Source: an uncultured Flavobacteriales bacterium (GTDB taxonomy: Bacteria; Bacteroidota; Bacteroidia; Palsa-965). From it: a DNA stretch of 21,564 bases. The notes beneath the pieces are model-generated. The model saw nothing but the letters and a program-made list of their open reading frames with translations, searched no databases and was not told the origin of the DNA. The DNA is taken from NCBI GenBank assembly GCA_946478675.1, contig CAMLEF010000034.1:1-21564 (forward strand), given 5' to 3'. Below, piece by piece: positions 6,391-13,931 of the stretch. How positions within the stretch are numbered: position 1 is the first letter of the stretch; each line of letters starts with the position of its first letter. The position numbers and the translations under genes are program-made.

Positions 6391-9300
6391 ATGATTGCCA
6401 GGTACAAACTGTTCAATAATGTGATCGGCTGGGTGATTTTCCTGGTCGCTTCTTTCGTCTTCCTCTCGACCATTGAACCGACGGCCAGCTTCTGGGACTG
6501 CGGCGAATACGTAGCCTGCAGCTATAAGCTTGAAGTAGGTCACCCGCCCGGAGCGCCGTTCTTCCTGCTTGTCGGACGCCTTTTCTCTCTTTTTGTTGAA
6601 CCGCAGCACGTCGCCGCAGCCGTCAATACGATGTCGGGACTGGCCAGCGCCGGCACCATCCTGTTCATGTTCTGGTCACTCACCCTGCTGGGCCGCAAGC
6701 TCATCAAGGCGATGAACCAGGAATTCACCTCCGTTCGCATGTGGGCCGTGCTCGGCAGCGCAGCCGTCGGTTCACTCGCTTATGCCTTCACCGATTCGTT
6801 CTGGTTCTCCGCCGTCGAAGGTGAAGTGTACGCCATGTCCTCTTTCTTCACCGCGCTGGTGTTCTGGGCGATCCTTCGCTGGGACGCCGACGACAGCCCG
6901 CGCGCCGATCGCTGGATCGTCTTCATCGCTTACATGATCGGCCTTTCCGTCGGTGTTCACCTGCTCAACCTGCTCACGATCCCCTCGATCGTTTTCATCA
7001 TCTACTTCAAGAAATTCGAGCCCAGCCCGCGCGGCCTCTTCATCACGGCGATCGTGGCGGTGCTCATGCTCGGCATCGTTCAGAACGGTATTATCCCGGG
7101 TATTGTTTCCGCAGCCGCTAACTACGAGCTGTTCTTCGTCAATTCGATCGGTCTTCCGTTCAACGCCGGTACCATCATCTACTTCCTGCTGCTGATTGGC
7201 TTCATCGTTGCCGGTATCCGTTATACCATTCGCGGAACGAAACAGCTCTTCAACATGTTCGTCGGTCTCGGCGCTGCGTTTTTCTTCTTCACGCTGGTGG
7301 GCGCTTACCTCTACGGCAAAGCGGCGCTTCCGTTCTTCACCTTCGTTGCAGCAGGCGTAGTGGTGTATTACTTCCGTGAAAACCGTGTGCTGCTGAACAC
7401 GATCCTGCTCTCCTTCACCGTGCTGGTGATCGGCTATTCCAGCTTTTTCATTCTCGTTATCCGTTCCAATGCGAATACGCCGATGGACGAGAACAACCCG
7501 CAGGATGCGATCAGCCTTCTTTCGTACCTGAACCGTGAGCAGTACGGCGACTGGCCGCTGCTGTACGGTCAATACTACAACGCCGAGCTCGATGCGGACA
7601 ATCCTGCCGACGACGGTACGCCGGTTTACGCGCCGGACACCCGCACCGGCCAGTACGAGATCGTCGATCCGCGCAAGCAATCCATTTACAATTTCACGCC
7701 GGAGCTGTGCACCGTTTTCCCGCGCATGTGGGAAATGAACCAGCGCAGCCACGTTTCCGCTTATGAAAGCTGGGGCGACGTCGCGCACAACCACGTGAAT
7801 GTGCAGATCCGTGACCGCAACAGCCGCAACGGGGAGATGAAAACCGTGCAGCGCCCGACGATGGCGGCGAACCTCCGCTACTTCACGCATTACCAGATCG
7901 GCTGGATGTATTACCGCTATTTCATGTGGAACTTCGCCGGCAAACAAAACGACATCCAGGGCCACGGCAATTCCATCGACGGCAACTGGCAGAGCGGCCT
8001 GAGCAAGAATAAAGTCGAAGGAATCGACGTGCCGAAACGCATGCGCGATAATCCTGCAAACAACAGCTTCTACTTCCTCCCGCTGATCCTCGGCATCATC
8101 GGTATGCTGTTCCACTTCAGCCGCGACTGGAAAAATGCGCTGGTGGTCATGCTGCTGTTCCTGTTCACCGGCCTGGCGATCGTCGTTTACCTGAACCAGT
8201 ATCCGTACCAGCCGCGCGAACGTGATTACGCGTATGCCGGTTCGTTCTATGCTTTTGCATTCTGGATCGGGATAGGCGCGTACGCGATCTTCAACTTCCT
8301 GCACGACCTGGTGCAACGCAAAGACGAGCAGGCGGCCGAGAATTCCACCGGAAGCCTCTCGCACGTTTCCCCGGTCATGGGCTTCATGGCAGGAACCGTT
8401 AAGCTCGTTGGTGAATCCAGCGTGCGTACGGCGCAATACCTCGCGCTCTTCTTCGCGATGCTGCTGAGCGCAATAGTGCCGTGGATAATGGGCGCGCAGG
8501 GCTGGGACGACCACAACCGCTCCAACCGTTTCACCTGCCGCGATTTTGCGAAAAACTATCTCGAGACCTGCGATCGTGATGCGGTCCTGTTCACCAACGG
8601 CGATAACGACACGTTCCCGCTCTGGTACGCGCAGGAAGTGGAAGGTTACCGTACGGACGTGCGCGTGCTCAACCTGAGCCTGCTGAACACCGACTGGTAC
8701 ATCGACCAGGCCAGCCGCATGGCCTACGATTCGCCGCGCGTGCCGTTCTCACTCCCGAAAACCCGTTACCGCCAGGGCTCCTGCGACCAGGTGTTCTTCG
8801 ATCCCGACAAGAAGAATGCAAAAGCCATGAGCGCACGTGAGCTCATTGACCTCGTCAAGAACGCCGACCCGAGCGTCATGCAGATCAGCAGCCGCCCGGA
8901 CGATCATGAAGAATCGTATTCCGATACGGTTTTCGTGCTGCCGACGAACAAAGTGTACATCCCCGTCGACAAAGCGAAAGTGAAGCGTAACGGAACGGTT
9001 CCTGCGAATACGCCCGACAGCCTCATCGCCGACCGCGTCGAATGGACGATCAACAAATCGTACCTGCTCAAGGCCGACCTGATGGTGCTTGATCTGCTCG
9101 CTTCCAACAACTGGGACCGCCCGATCTACTTCGCCGTAACCGCAGGCAGCGACAGCTACCTCGATCTCGACAACATCCGCATGCCCGACGGACAGACGTC
9201 GAGCTACCTGCGCCTCGAAGGTCTTGCGTATCGTTTTGTGCCGATGCTCGGAACGAAACAAACCTATTCTTCCGAATCGCTTGTTGTTTGCGATACCGAC

Positions 9301-9942
9301 ATCATGTACGACAAGCTGATGGGCAAAAAAGGCGATCCGAACCTGACGGGTTATTTCTGGGGCGGTCTCGACCAGAAGGACAAGTACATCTACATGGATG
9401 AGAACAACCTTCGCTTCACGACCAACCAGCGCCTGCAGATGCTGACGCTTGCGAAAATGCTCAACGACGAAGGCAAGAAGGACAAAGCGAAAGCCGTGCT
9501 CGACCGTTGCTACGAATCGATGCCGCCCGAGCATGTGCCGTATGAGCCCGTCATGATGTACATGGTGGAGAACTACTACCGCGCCGGCGACAAAGACAAA
9601 GCGAACATGATCTCGAAAGACCTGTTCACGCAGTGTGAAGACGAGTACCGTTTCCTCAGCGCGCTGTCGGCGAAGGAGCACACCGAAGAGTACAACATGG
9701 ACATGCGCCGCAATGCATCGGTCATGAGCGAGCTCGCGAAAAACGCCAACCAGTACGGCCAGGGCGATCTCGTGAAAGATTACGATGCGCGTCTCCAGGC
9801 TTTCGGAATGCCGACGACCAAAGACATGATGCGCCAGCAGATGCCCGACATGAACCAGCAGCCCACCAAGGAGCAGCTCGAGTCGCTGATGAAAGCGATG
9901 CAGCAGGACTGCCTGAAAGGGCCCCGCGCAAGCGAAAAGTAA
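6391..9942 (+). CDS. DUF2723 membrane glycosyltransferase-like protein (protein O-mannosyltransferase/TMEM260-related)
   Basis: The 1183-aa protein has an N-terminal polytopic domain of GT-C type. The first external loop carries the acidic motif TASFWDCGEYVACSYKLEVG (Asp36 and Glu39), where GT-C enzymes place their catalytic acid, followed by HPPGAPFFLLVGRLF. A second conserved block, NQYPYQPRERDYAYAGSFYA, comes around residues 605-625. A large soluble region follows, including a TNGDNDTFPLWYAQEVEGYRTDVRV segment. The last ~160 residues are helical and TPR-like. The family is thought to transfer sugars from a lipid carrier to exported proteins; the acceptor here is unknown. The start ATG is well placed, after a tRNA-Gln divergent region. 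A polysaccharide deacetylase begins 1 nt after its stop. Confidence 0.88.
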   Translation: MIARYKLFNNVIGWVIFLVASFVFLSTIEPTASFWDCGEYVACSYKLEVGHPPGAPFFLLVGRLFSLFVEPQHVAAAVNTMSGLASAGTILFMFWSLTLLGRKLIKAMNQEFTSVRMWAVLGSAAVGSLAYAFTDSFWFSAVEGEVYAMSSFFTALVFWAILRWDADDSPRADRWIVFIAYMIGLSVGVHLLNLLTIPSIVFIIYFKKFEPSPRGLFITAIVAVLMLGIVQNGIIPGIVSAAANYELFFVNSIGLPFNAGTIIYFLLLIGFIVAGIRYTIRGTKQLFNMFVGLGAAFFFFTLVGAYLYGKAALPFFTFVAAGVVVYYFRENRVLLNTILLSFTVLVIGYSSFFILVIRSNANTPMDENNPQDAISLLSYLNREQYGDWPLLYGQYYNAELDADNPADDGTPVYAPDTRTGQYEIVDPRKQSIYNFTPELCTVFPRMWEMNQRSHVSAYESWGDVAHNHVNVQIRDRNSRNGEMKTVQRPTMAANLRYFTHYQIGWMYYRYFMWNFAGKQNDIQGHGNSIDGNWQSGLSKNKVEGIDVPKRMRDNPANNSFYFLPLILGIIGMLFHFSRDWKNALVVMLLFLFTGLAIVVYLNQYPYQPRERDYAYAGSFYAFAFWIGIGAYAIFNFLHDLVQRKDEQAAENSTGSLSHVSPVMGFMAGTVKLVGESSVRTAQYLALFFAMLLSAIVPWIMGAQGWDDHNRSNRFTCRDFAKNYLETCDRDAVLFTNGDNDTFPLWYAQEVEGYRTDVRVLNLSLLNTDWYIDQASRMAYDSPRVPFSLPKTRYRQGSCDQVFFDPDKKNAKAMSARELIDLVKNADPSVMQISSRPDDHEESYSDTVFVLPTNKVYIPVDKAKVKRNGTVPANTPDSLIADRVEWTINKSYLLKADLMVLDLLASNNWDRPIYFAVTAGSDSYLDLDNIRMPDGQTSSYLRLEGLAYRFVPMLGTKQTYSSESLVVCDTDIMYDKLMGKKGDPNLTGYFWGGLDQKDKYIYMDENNLRFTTNQRLQMLTLAKMLNDEGKKDKAKAVLDRCYESMPPEHVPYEPVMMYMVENYYRAGDKDKANMISKDLFTQCEDEYRFLSALSAKEHTEEYNMDMRRNASVMSELAKNANQYGQGDLVKDYDARLQAFGMPTTKDMMRQQMPDMNQQPTKEQLESLMKAMQQDCLKGPRASEK

Positions 9943-9943
9943 C

Positions 9944-10555
9944 ATGCGTGCGCTCGCCCGTCCGCAATTGCTGCTTCGCCAGGTTTATCCCGGAGCGTTG
10001 TGGCGAATGAAGACGGAAGAGAAAAAGATCTATCTCACTTTCGATGACGGACCAGTGCCCGGGGTAACTCCCGCGGCACTGTCTGTTTTAAAGGAGGCCG
10101 GTGTCAAAGCCACGTTCTTCTGCGTCGGCGATAATGTGCGGAAGCATCCGGATGTTTTTGCGCAGGTCGTAGCGGAAGGCCATGCTGTCGGCAATCATAC
10201 GTTTCATCACGTCGACGGCTGGCAAACGCCTTCGCTGAAATACCTGCGGGAAGTGCAGGAGTGCTCGGCGTTCGTGAAGAGCGAACTGTTTCGTCCGCCT
10301 TACGGAAGAATGCGCCGCTCGCAGTTTAACGCGCTGAAGAAAAAATTCAAAGTCGTCATGTGGGACGTGCTCACCTGCGACTTCGATCCGTCTTTAACCA
10401 AAGAAGACGTGCTCGCACTTTCCCTGAAGCACGCACGCGAAGGATCGATCGTGGTTTTTCACGACAGCGTAAAAGCGGAAGAGAAAATGCTCTGGGCGCT
10501 GCCGCGATTCATCGAACGCATGCAACAGCAGGGATTCACGTTCGGAGTGTTGTAA
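9944..10555 (+). CDS. Polysaccharide deacetylase family protein (NodB homology domain)
   Basis: The 203-aa protein covers a complete NodB-homology domain. Motif 1 is LTFDDGP (residues 31-37, with Asp34/Asp35), motif 2 is GNHTFHH (His85 and His89 as metal ligands), motif 3 is RPPYG (117-121), and motif 5 is IVVFHD (His173/Asp174). It should be a metal-dependent carbohydrate esterase of family CE4 removing N-acetyl groups. There is no signal peptide: the N-terminus MRALARPQLLLRQVYPGALW is basic but not hydrophobic enough, so it may act on a cytoplasmic or membrane-linked glycan. It starts 1 nt after the DUF2723 stop, so the two are almost certainly one operon. Confidence 0.9.
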   Translation: MRALARPQLLLRQVYPGALWRMKTEEKKIYLTFDDGPVPGVTPAALSVLKEAGVKATFFCVGDNVRKHPDVFAQVVAEGHAVGNHTFHHVDGWQTPSLKYLREVQECSAFVKSELFRPPYGRMRRSQFNALKKKFKVVMWDVLTCDFDPSLTKEDVLALSLKHAREGSIVVFHDSVKAEEKMLWALPRFIERMQQQGFTFGVL

Positions 10556-10628
10556 AAATTCCCCCGTTTTGTTCGGTCAGAGCCGGAAACAGTGAACGCA
10601 AAAAAATCCGGTTAATATTGAGATGATG

Positions 10629-10704
10629 GTATTGAGTATTGAGATTTGAGTATTGAGAAAGTTCCAGGATACAATCTCAATACTATTATCTCAATACTCA
10701 ATAC
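10629..10704. repeat. Long hairpin built of TATTGAG repeats between convergent genes
   Basis: GTATTGAGTATTGAGAT (10629-10645) is perfectly complementary to 10688-10704. A nested 10-bp stem pairs AGTATTGAGA (10649-10658) with 10675-10684, leaving a loop of 16 nt. Both arms consist of TATTGAG units in a 7-bp period, and further units continue to 10713. It lies between the stops of the deacetylase (+) and the persulfide dioxygenase (-), so it could end transcription from both sides. Confidence 0.8.
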
Positions 10705-10715
10705 TCAATACTCTT

Positions 10716-12113
10716 TTAAACCGTTTCCGGCAGCACCAGCGGGACATGCTGCGTTTTGATCTTCACCCAGCCTTCGCGGACGTTGACAATATCGTTGATG
10801 CCTTTTGCTTTCAGGATGGAGGCGGCGATCATCGAACGGTAGCCGCTCTGGCAATGGACGAAATAGGAACCTTCCGGTTTCAGCGCGCTGAGGTTTTTCT
10901 CGTCGCTGAATTTCGTGAGGCAGAGATTCTCCGCGTTCTGAACGTGTCCGCCGTTGAATTCACCGGGGCGGCGAACGTCGAGGATCGTGCGTTTGCTGTT
11001 TCCGGAAGTGATCTCGTTCGCGAAAGTTTCCGCTTCCATGTTCACGATCGTGTCGATCGCATTGCCGGCCGCTTTCCAGGCTGCAACGCCTCCTGCGAGA
11101 TAACCGGCGACATTCTCGTAGCCGACGCGTGCCAGGCGGAGAATGGCTTCCCGCTCTTTGCCGTCGTTCGCCACCACGAGGATCGGGCGGTTGATGTCGA
11201 CCAGCGTTCCCACCCACACCGCATACGTGCCGTCGAGGCCGATGAAAAGTGATCCGGGAACGAAGCCGGCGCTGAACTCTTCTTTGCTGCGTGTGTCGAG
11301 CACGAGTGCGCCGTTTTCAATCGCGAGTTTTGCCTGCGCAGCGTCCAGCCCTTTCACGTTGCGGTCGAGCACCTCGTCGATGCTGTCGTAGCCTTTTTTA
11401 TTGATCATCGCATCCTTGAAGAAATACTGCGGAGGAGCAGAGAGCCCTTCGGTAACGGTGCGGATAAATTCGTCGCGGTCGGTGATGAGCATTGCGTAGT
11501 TCATCTTCTTCTGTTCACCGATGGTCGACCAGGTTTCTTTGCCGATGTTTTTTCCGCAGGCAGAACCGGCGCCGTGCCCGGGATAAAGCAACACCTCGTC
11601 GGCGAGCGGCTTGAGCTTGTTCTTCAGCGAATCGAACAGCATGCCCGCCAGCGCTTCTTTCGTCATCTTGCCGTCGAGCAAATCGGGACGGCCGACGTCG
11701 CCGACGAAAAGCGTATCGCCGGTAAAGACAGCGTTCTCTTTTCCGTTCTCGTCGATCAGCAAATAGCAGCTGGATTCCGGCGTGTGGCCGGGCGTGTGCA
11801 GCGCGCGGATCGTGAGCTTGCCGATTTTGAATTCTTCGCCGTCGTGCGCATTGTGTATCGCGTAATTCGTTTCAGCGCCCGGGCCGTAGACAATCGTTGC
11901 GCCGGTTTTGCGTGCGAGGTCGATGTGGCCCGACACGAAATCGGCATGGAAATGCGTTTCGAAAACGTATTTGATCTTCACGCCGCGCTCTTTTGCTTTG
12001 GCGAGATAAGGCTCGGTTTCACGGAGCGGATCGATTACTGCAGCTTCGCCTTCCGATTCAATCCAGTAAGCAGCTTCCGCGAGGCAGTTCGTATAAAGTT
12101 GTTCGATGTACAT
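10716..12113 (-). CDS. CstB-like persulfide dioxygenase: MBL-fold domain plus two rhodanese domains
   Basis: The 465-aa fusion has three domains. Residues 1-240 form an ETHE1-type metallo-beta-lactamase fold, with THFHAD (His54, His56, Asp58), HTPGH (His110), TGDTLFVGDVGRPD (Asp133) and YPGHG (His180) as iron ligands and motif positions. Residues about 260-350 form a rhodanese domain in which the active-site Cys position reads VVANDG (Asn316), so it is a pseudo-rhodanese. Residues about 365-460 form an active rhodanese with HCQSGYRS (Cys421). This order matches staphylococcal CstB, which oxidises persulfides to thiosulfate. The start at 12113 (MYIEQLYTN) is preferred over an upstream in-frame ATG at 12137, which would fall inside the promoter box. 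No signal peptide is present. Confidence 0.92.
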   Translation of the reverse strand: MYIEQLYTNCLAEAAYWIESEGEAAVIDPLRETEPYLAKAKERGVKIKYVFETHFHADFVSGHIDLARKTGATIVYGPGAETNYAIHNAHDGEEFKIGKLTIRALHTPGHTPESSCYLLIDENGKENAVFTGDTLFVGDVGRPDLLDGKMTKEALAGMLFDSLKNKLKPLADEVLLYPGHGAGSACGKNIGKETWSTIGEQKKMNYAMLITDRDEFIRTVTEGLSAPPQYFFKDAMINKKGYDSIDEVLDRNVKGLDAAQAKLAIENGALVLDTRSKEEFSAGFVPGSLFIGLDGTYAVWVGTLVDINRPILVVANDGKEREAILRLARVGYENVAGYLAGGVAAWKAAGNAIDTIVNMEAETFANEITSGNSKRTILDVRRPGEFNGGHVQNAENLCLTKFSDEKNLSALKPEGSYFVHCQSGYRSMIAASILKAKGINDIVNVREGWVKIKTQHVPLVLPETV

Positions 12114-12134
12114 GGCCGTTGGTTTTGGGTAGTA

Positions 12135-12142
12135 CAAAGATA
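12135..12142 (-). promoter_or_regulatory. -7 element for the persulfide dioxygenase gene (TATCTTTG)
   Basis: The minus strand reads TATCTTTG, a perfect TAnnTTTG match, 21 nt before the ATG at 12113. It supports the shorter start. No TTTG at -33 spacing was found. Confidence 0.45.
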
Positions 12143-12215
12143 GGAAACGGGTAAAGCGGCCCGGGAATTTCCTGTTGATAAAGCCATAAGCAATATCTAT
12201 TCGCTTTCGCCGGGT

Positions 12216-12223
12216 TATCTTCG
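12216..12223 (+). promoter_or_regulatory. Possible -7 element for GNAT-umuD (TATCTTCG)
   Basis: TATCTTCG has one departure from TAnnTTTG and lies 8 nt before the ATG at 12232, implying a nearly leaderless mRNA. The identical octamer precedes the DUF2723 gene. Confidence 0.35.
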
Positions 12224-12231
12224 TAATTCCT

Positions 12232-12777
12232 ATGCTCGCGTTTCCGAAACAGTTCCCGGTGCTGCAGACCGATCGGCTGCTGCTGCGTCCCGTGCAGGGT
12301 GCGGATGTGCCGGTGATCTTCCGTCTCTACAGCGAACCGCGCGTGATGGAATTTCGCGGGGAGGCCGTGTTCACAGCAATTGCGCAGGCGGAACGGCTCG
12401 TTTTTCACTGGAGAAAATTGTTCGCGCAGCAGAATGGTTTGCGATGGGGAATGACATTGCGCGAAAGCGGCGAACTGATCGGTACGCTCGGCTTCAAGCA
12501 GCTTTTTCACCAGCATCTTCGCGCGGACCTCGGTTACGAGCTCGATCCTGCATACTGGCGCCGCGGACTGATGACGGAGGCCGTGAAGGCAGTAACGGAA
12601 TGGGGATTGCGCACGCTGCAGCTGCATTCGATCGAAGCGAACATCACGCCCGGGCACATCGCTTCACAACGCATCCTCGAAAAAGCCGGCTTCCGCGCAG
12701 AAGCGTATTACCGCGAGAATTATTTTTACGAACATTGGTGGGACTCGGAGATCTGGTCGAAGCGCGACGCATCATGA
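12232..12777 (+). CDS. GNAT N-acetyltransferase, RimJ/RimL-like
   Basis: The 181-aa protein is a standard-length GNAT domain of the Acetyltransf_3 type. It begins with LQTDRLLLRPVQGADVPVIF, the usual opening of RimJ-like enzymes. It carries the acetyl-CoA-binding stretch LDPAYWRRGLMTEAVKAV (residues about 105-122) and the late motif ASQRILEKAGF (144-154). The usual Asn before ASxR is His142. The substrate cannot be read from the sequence; protein N-termini, amino acids and antibiotics are all known in the family. Its TGA overlaps the umuD ATG (ATGA), so the two are translationally coupled. A basal promoter box lies just upstream. Confidence 0.88.
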   Translation: MLAFPKQFPVLQTDRLLLRPVQGADVPVIFRLYSEPRVMEFRGEAVFTAIAQAERLVFHWRKLFAQQNGLRWGMTLRESGELIGTLGFKQLFHQHLRADLGYELDPAYWRRGLMTEAVKAVTEWGLRTLQLHSIEANITPGHIASQRILEKAGFRAEAYYRENYFYEHWWDSEIWSKRDAS

Positions 12778-13232
12778 AAAAGAAAAAATCAGAAGAGAAC
12801 GAACCTGCCCTGAAGCTGGAGATCTTTCCCGCTTCCGGCGATACGCTGCTGGAGCTGCCCGTCGCTTCCGAGCCGGTCCCCGCAGGATTTCCTTCGCCCG
12901 CCGAAGATTACCGCGACCAGAAACTCGACCTGAACCAGCTCCTCATCAAGCGGCCGTCGTCCACATTTTTCGTGCGGGTCAGCGGCGAATCGATGACCAA
13001 TGCCGGCATCTTCGACGGAGATCTTTTAGTCGTGGATCGCTCCGTTCAGCCGACCGACAAGAAGATCATCATCGGCGTCATCAATGGAGAATTCACGGTA
13101 AAACGCATCCGCAAAAGAGGGGAGAAGATCTTCCTCGTTCCTGCCAATCCTGCGTTCAAAGAAACAGAGATCACGCCCGAAATGAATTTTGTGGTGTGGG
13201 GAGTCGTCATGTACTGCATCCACCGCGTCTGA
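12774..13232 (+). CDS. umuD: UmuD-like translesion polymerase accessory protein (S24/LexA peptidase)
   Basis: The 152-aa protein matches UmuD in length and motifs. The self-cleavage site is Ala37-Gly38 in PVPAGFPSPAEDY. The catalytic dyad is Ser73 in SGESM and Lys110 in FTVKRI. There is no N-terminal DNA-binding domain, which distinguishes it from LexA. The block AEDYRDQKLDLNQLLIKRPS is characteristic of UmuD. In the SOS response, RecA filaments trigger cleavage and UmuD' then activates UmuC. The frame is open far upstream inside the GNAT gene, but the ATG at 12774 overlapping the GNAT stop is the natural start. umuC lies about 700 bp further on, beyond an opposite-strand gene. Confidence 0.93.
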   Translation: MKKKKSEENEPALKLEIFPASGDTLLELPVASEPVPAGFPSPAEDYRDQKLDLNQLLIKRPSSTFFVRVSGESMTNAGIFDGDLLVVDRSVQPTDKKIIIGVINGEFTVKRIRKRGEKIFLVPANPAFKETEITPEMNFVVWGVVMYCIHRV

Positions 13233-13272
13233 CTTAAGTGCCCTCCTTAAGTGCTCTTAAGTGTCTTAAGTG
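13233..13272. repeat. Four CTTAAGTG units between convergent genes
   Basis: CTTAAGTG occurs at 13233-13240, 13246-13253, 13256-13263 and 13265-13272, with spacings of 13, 10 and 9 bp. Each core CTTAAG is itself a palindrome. The first unit starts directly after the umuD stop codon and the last ends 21 bp before the stop of the haem-binding gene, so the array fills most of the convergent gap. Confidence 0.75.
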
Positions 13273-13293
13273 GTGAATTCCTCACGCGAAGCG

Positions 13294-13791
13294 CTACCGC
13301 TTCTTCATCTTCAGACTATCCGCCGGGAACTTCGCTTCCATCTCCCCACGTGCCATCTTCACCCAATCTGTGAGCGTTTGCTGCTGCTCCGCCGAAAGTT
13401 TCGCATTGCCGTGGATGAGCGTATACGATGAAAGCGGCATCTCGCCTTCCTTCACCTGGTCGCCGATCTCTTCCAGCTTGCGATACTGCCGGCGCGGACT
13501 GTACGCAGCGAATTCGTCAAAGTTCAATTCTTCTTTTCCTTCGTTCACGTGATCCTGCAGCCACCAGGCGACCGGCTGCACTTCCGCGTACCAGGGATAC
13601 ACCGTCTTGTTGCTGTGGCAATCGAAGCAGGAAGTCTTCAGGATTGCCGATACTTCCGGCGTCATCGTTACGGTTTCGGAAAGAGGGCCGTTTCCCGCAT
13701 TGGAGGAGCCGTTGTTTTTTGCCGGGCGAATGAACTGGATGATGACCAGCACCGCGAGCAGCCCGAGGAGAATTTTGGTTCTGCGTTTCAT
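13294..13791 (-). CDS. Haem-binding domain protein (haem_bd family, one c-type haem)
   Basis: The 165-aa protein has an N-terminal membrane anchor or uncleaved signal (KILLGLLAVLVIIQFI, residues 6-21) and a periplasmic domain with one CFDCH haem-attachment motif (Cys55, Cys58, His59). The flanking sequence follows the haem_bd pattern: CHSNKTVYPWYAEVQPVAWW, HVNEGKEELNF, and EGEMPLSSYTLIHGNAKLS. It probably carries electrons or senses redox state at the inner membrane. The start at 13791 (MKRRTKILL) is preferred over a longer frame from 13863. It is transcribed against both umuD and umuC. A fuller cytochrome c maturation context is not in the window. Confidence 0.9.
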   Translation of the reverse strand: MKRRTKILLGLLAVLVIIQFIRPAKNNGSSNAGNGPLSETVTMTPEVSAILKTSCFDCHSNKTVYPWYAEVQPVAWWLQDHVNEGKEELNFDEFAAYSPRRQYRKLEEIGDQVKEGEMPLSSYTLIHGNAKLSAEQQQTLTDWVKMARGEMEAKFPADSLKMKKR

Positions 13792-13931
13792 GATGCGGTA
13801 AAAGTAATGCATCCCGGCAACAGGAAATATGACGAAAGTCTCACGCATTTTTACAACGAACACTTGACATCCGCCTGTTGCTGCCGGTAACTTAGAGGCT
13901 GGAATTTATTTTTTCAGAGCAGGATTTTTTC

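Noticed and set aside
6772..8514. 580-aa minus-strand open frame opposite the DUF2723 gene, and a 398-aa one at 8749-9945
   Set aside because: They are antisense to a well-supported gene, rich in His, Val, Arg and Glu as expected of a complement of high-GC codons, and show no domain.
12444..12773. N-terminal extension of umuD from 12444
   Set aside because: It lies in another frame of the GNAT gene; the ATG at 12774 gives the normal UmuD length.
13233..13272. CRISPR-like array at the CTTAAGTG repeats
   Set aside because: Units are 8 bp with 1-5 bp spacers, far too short for CRISPR; no cas genes are present.
13854..13872. LexA-type SOS operator before umuC
   Set aside because: Only a half-site GAAC is present, with no symmetric partner; the phylum's operator is not recognisable here.
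13864..13893. TTGACA-18-TAACTT sigma70-type promoter before umuC
   Set aside because: The spacing is tolerable, but the -10 is poor and Bacteroidota housekeeping promoters do not use this consensus; probably chance.
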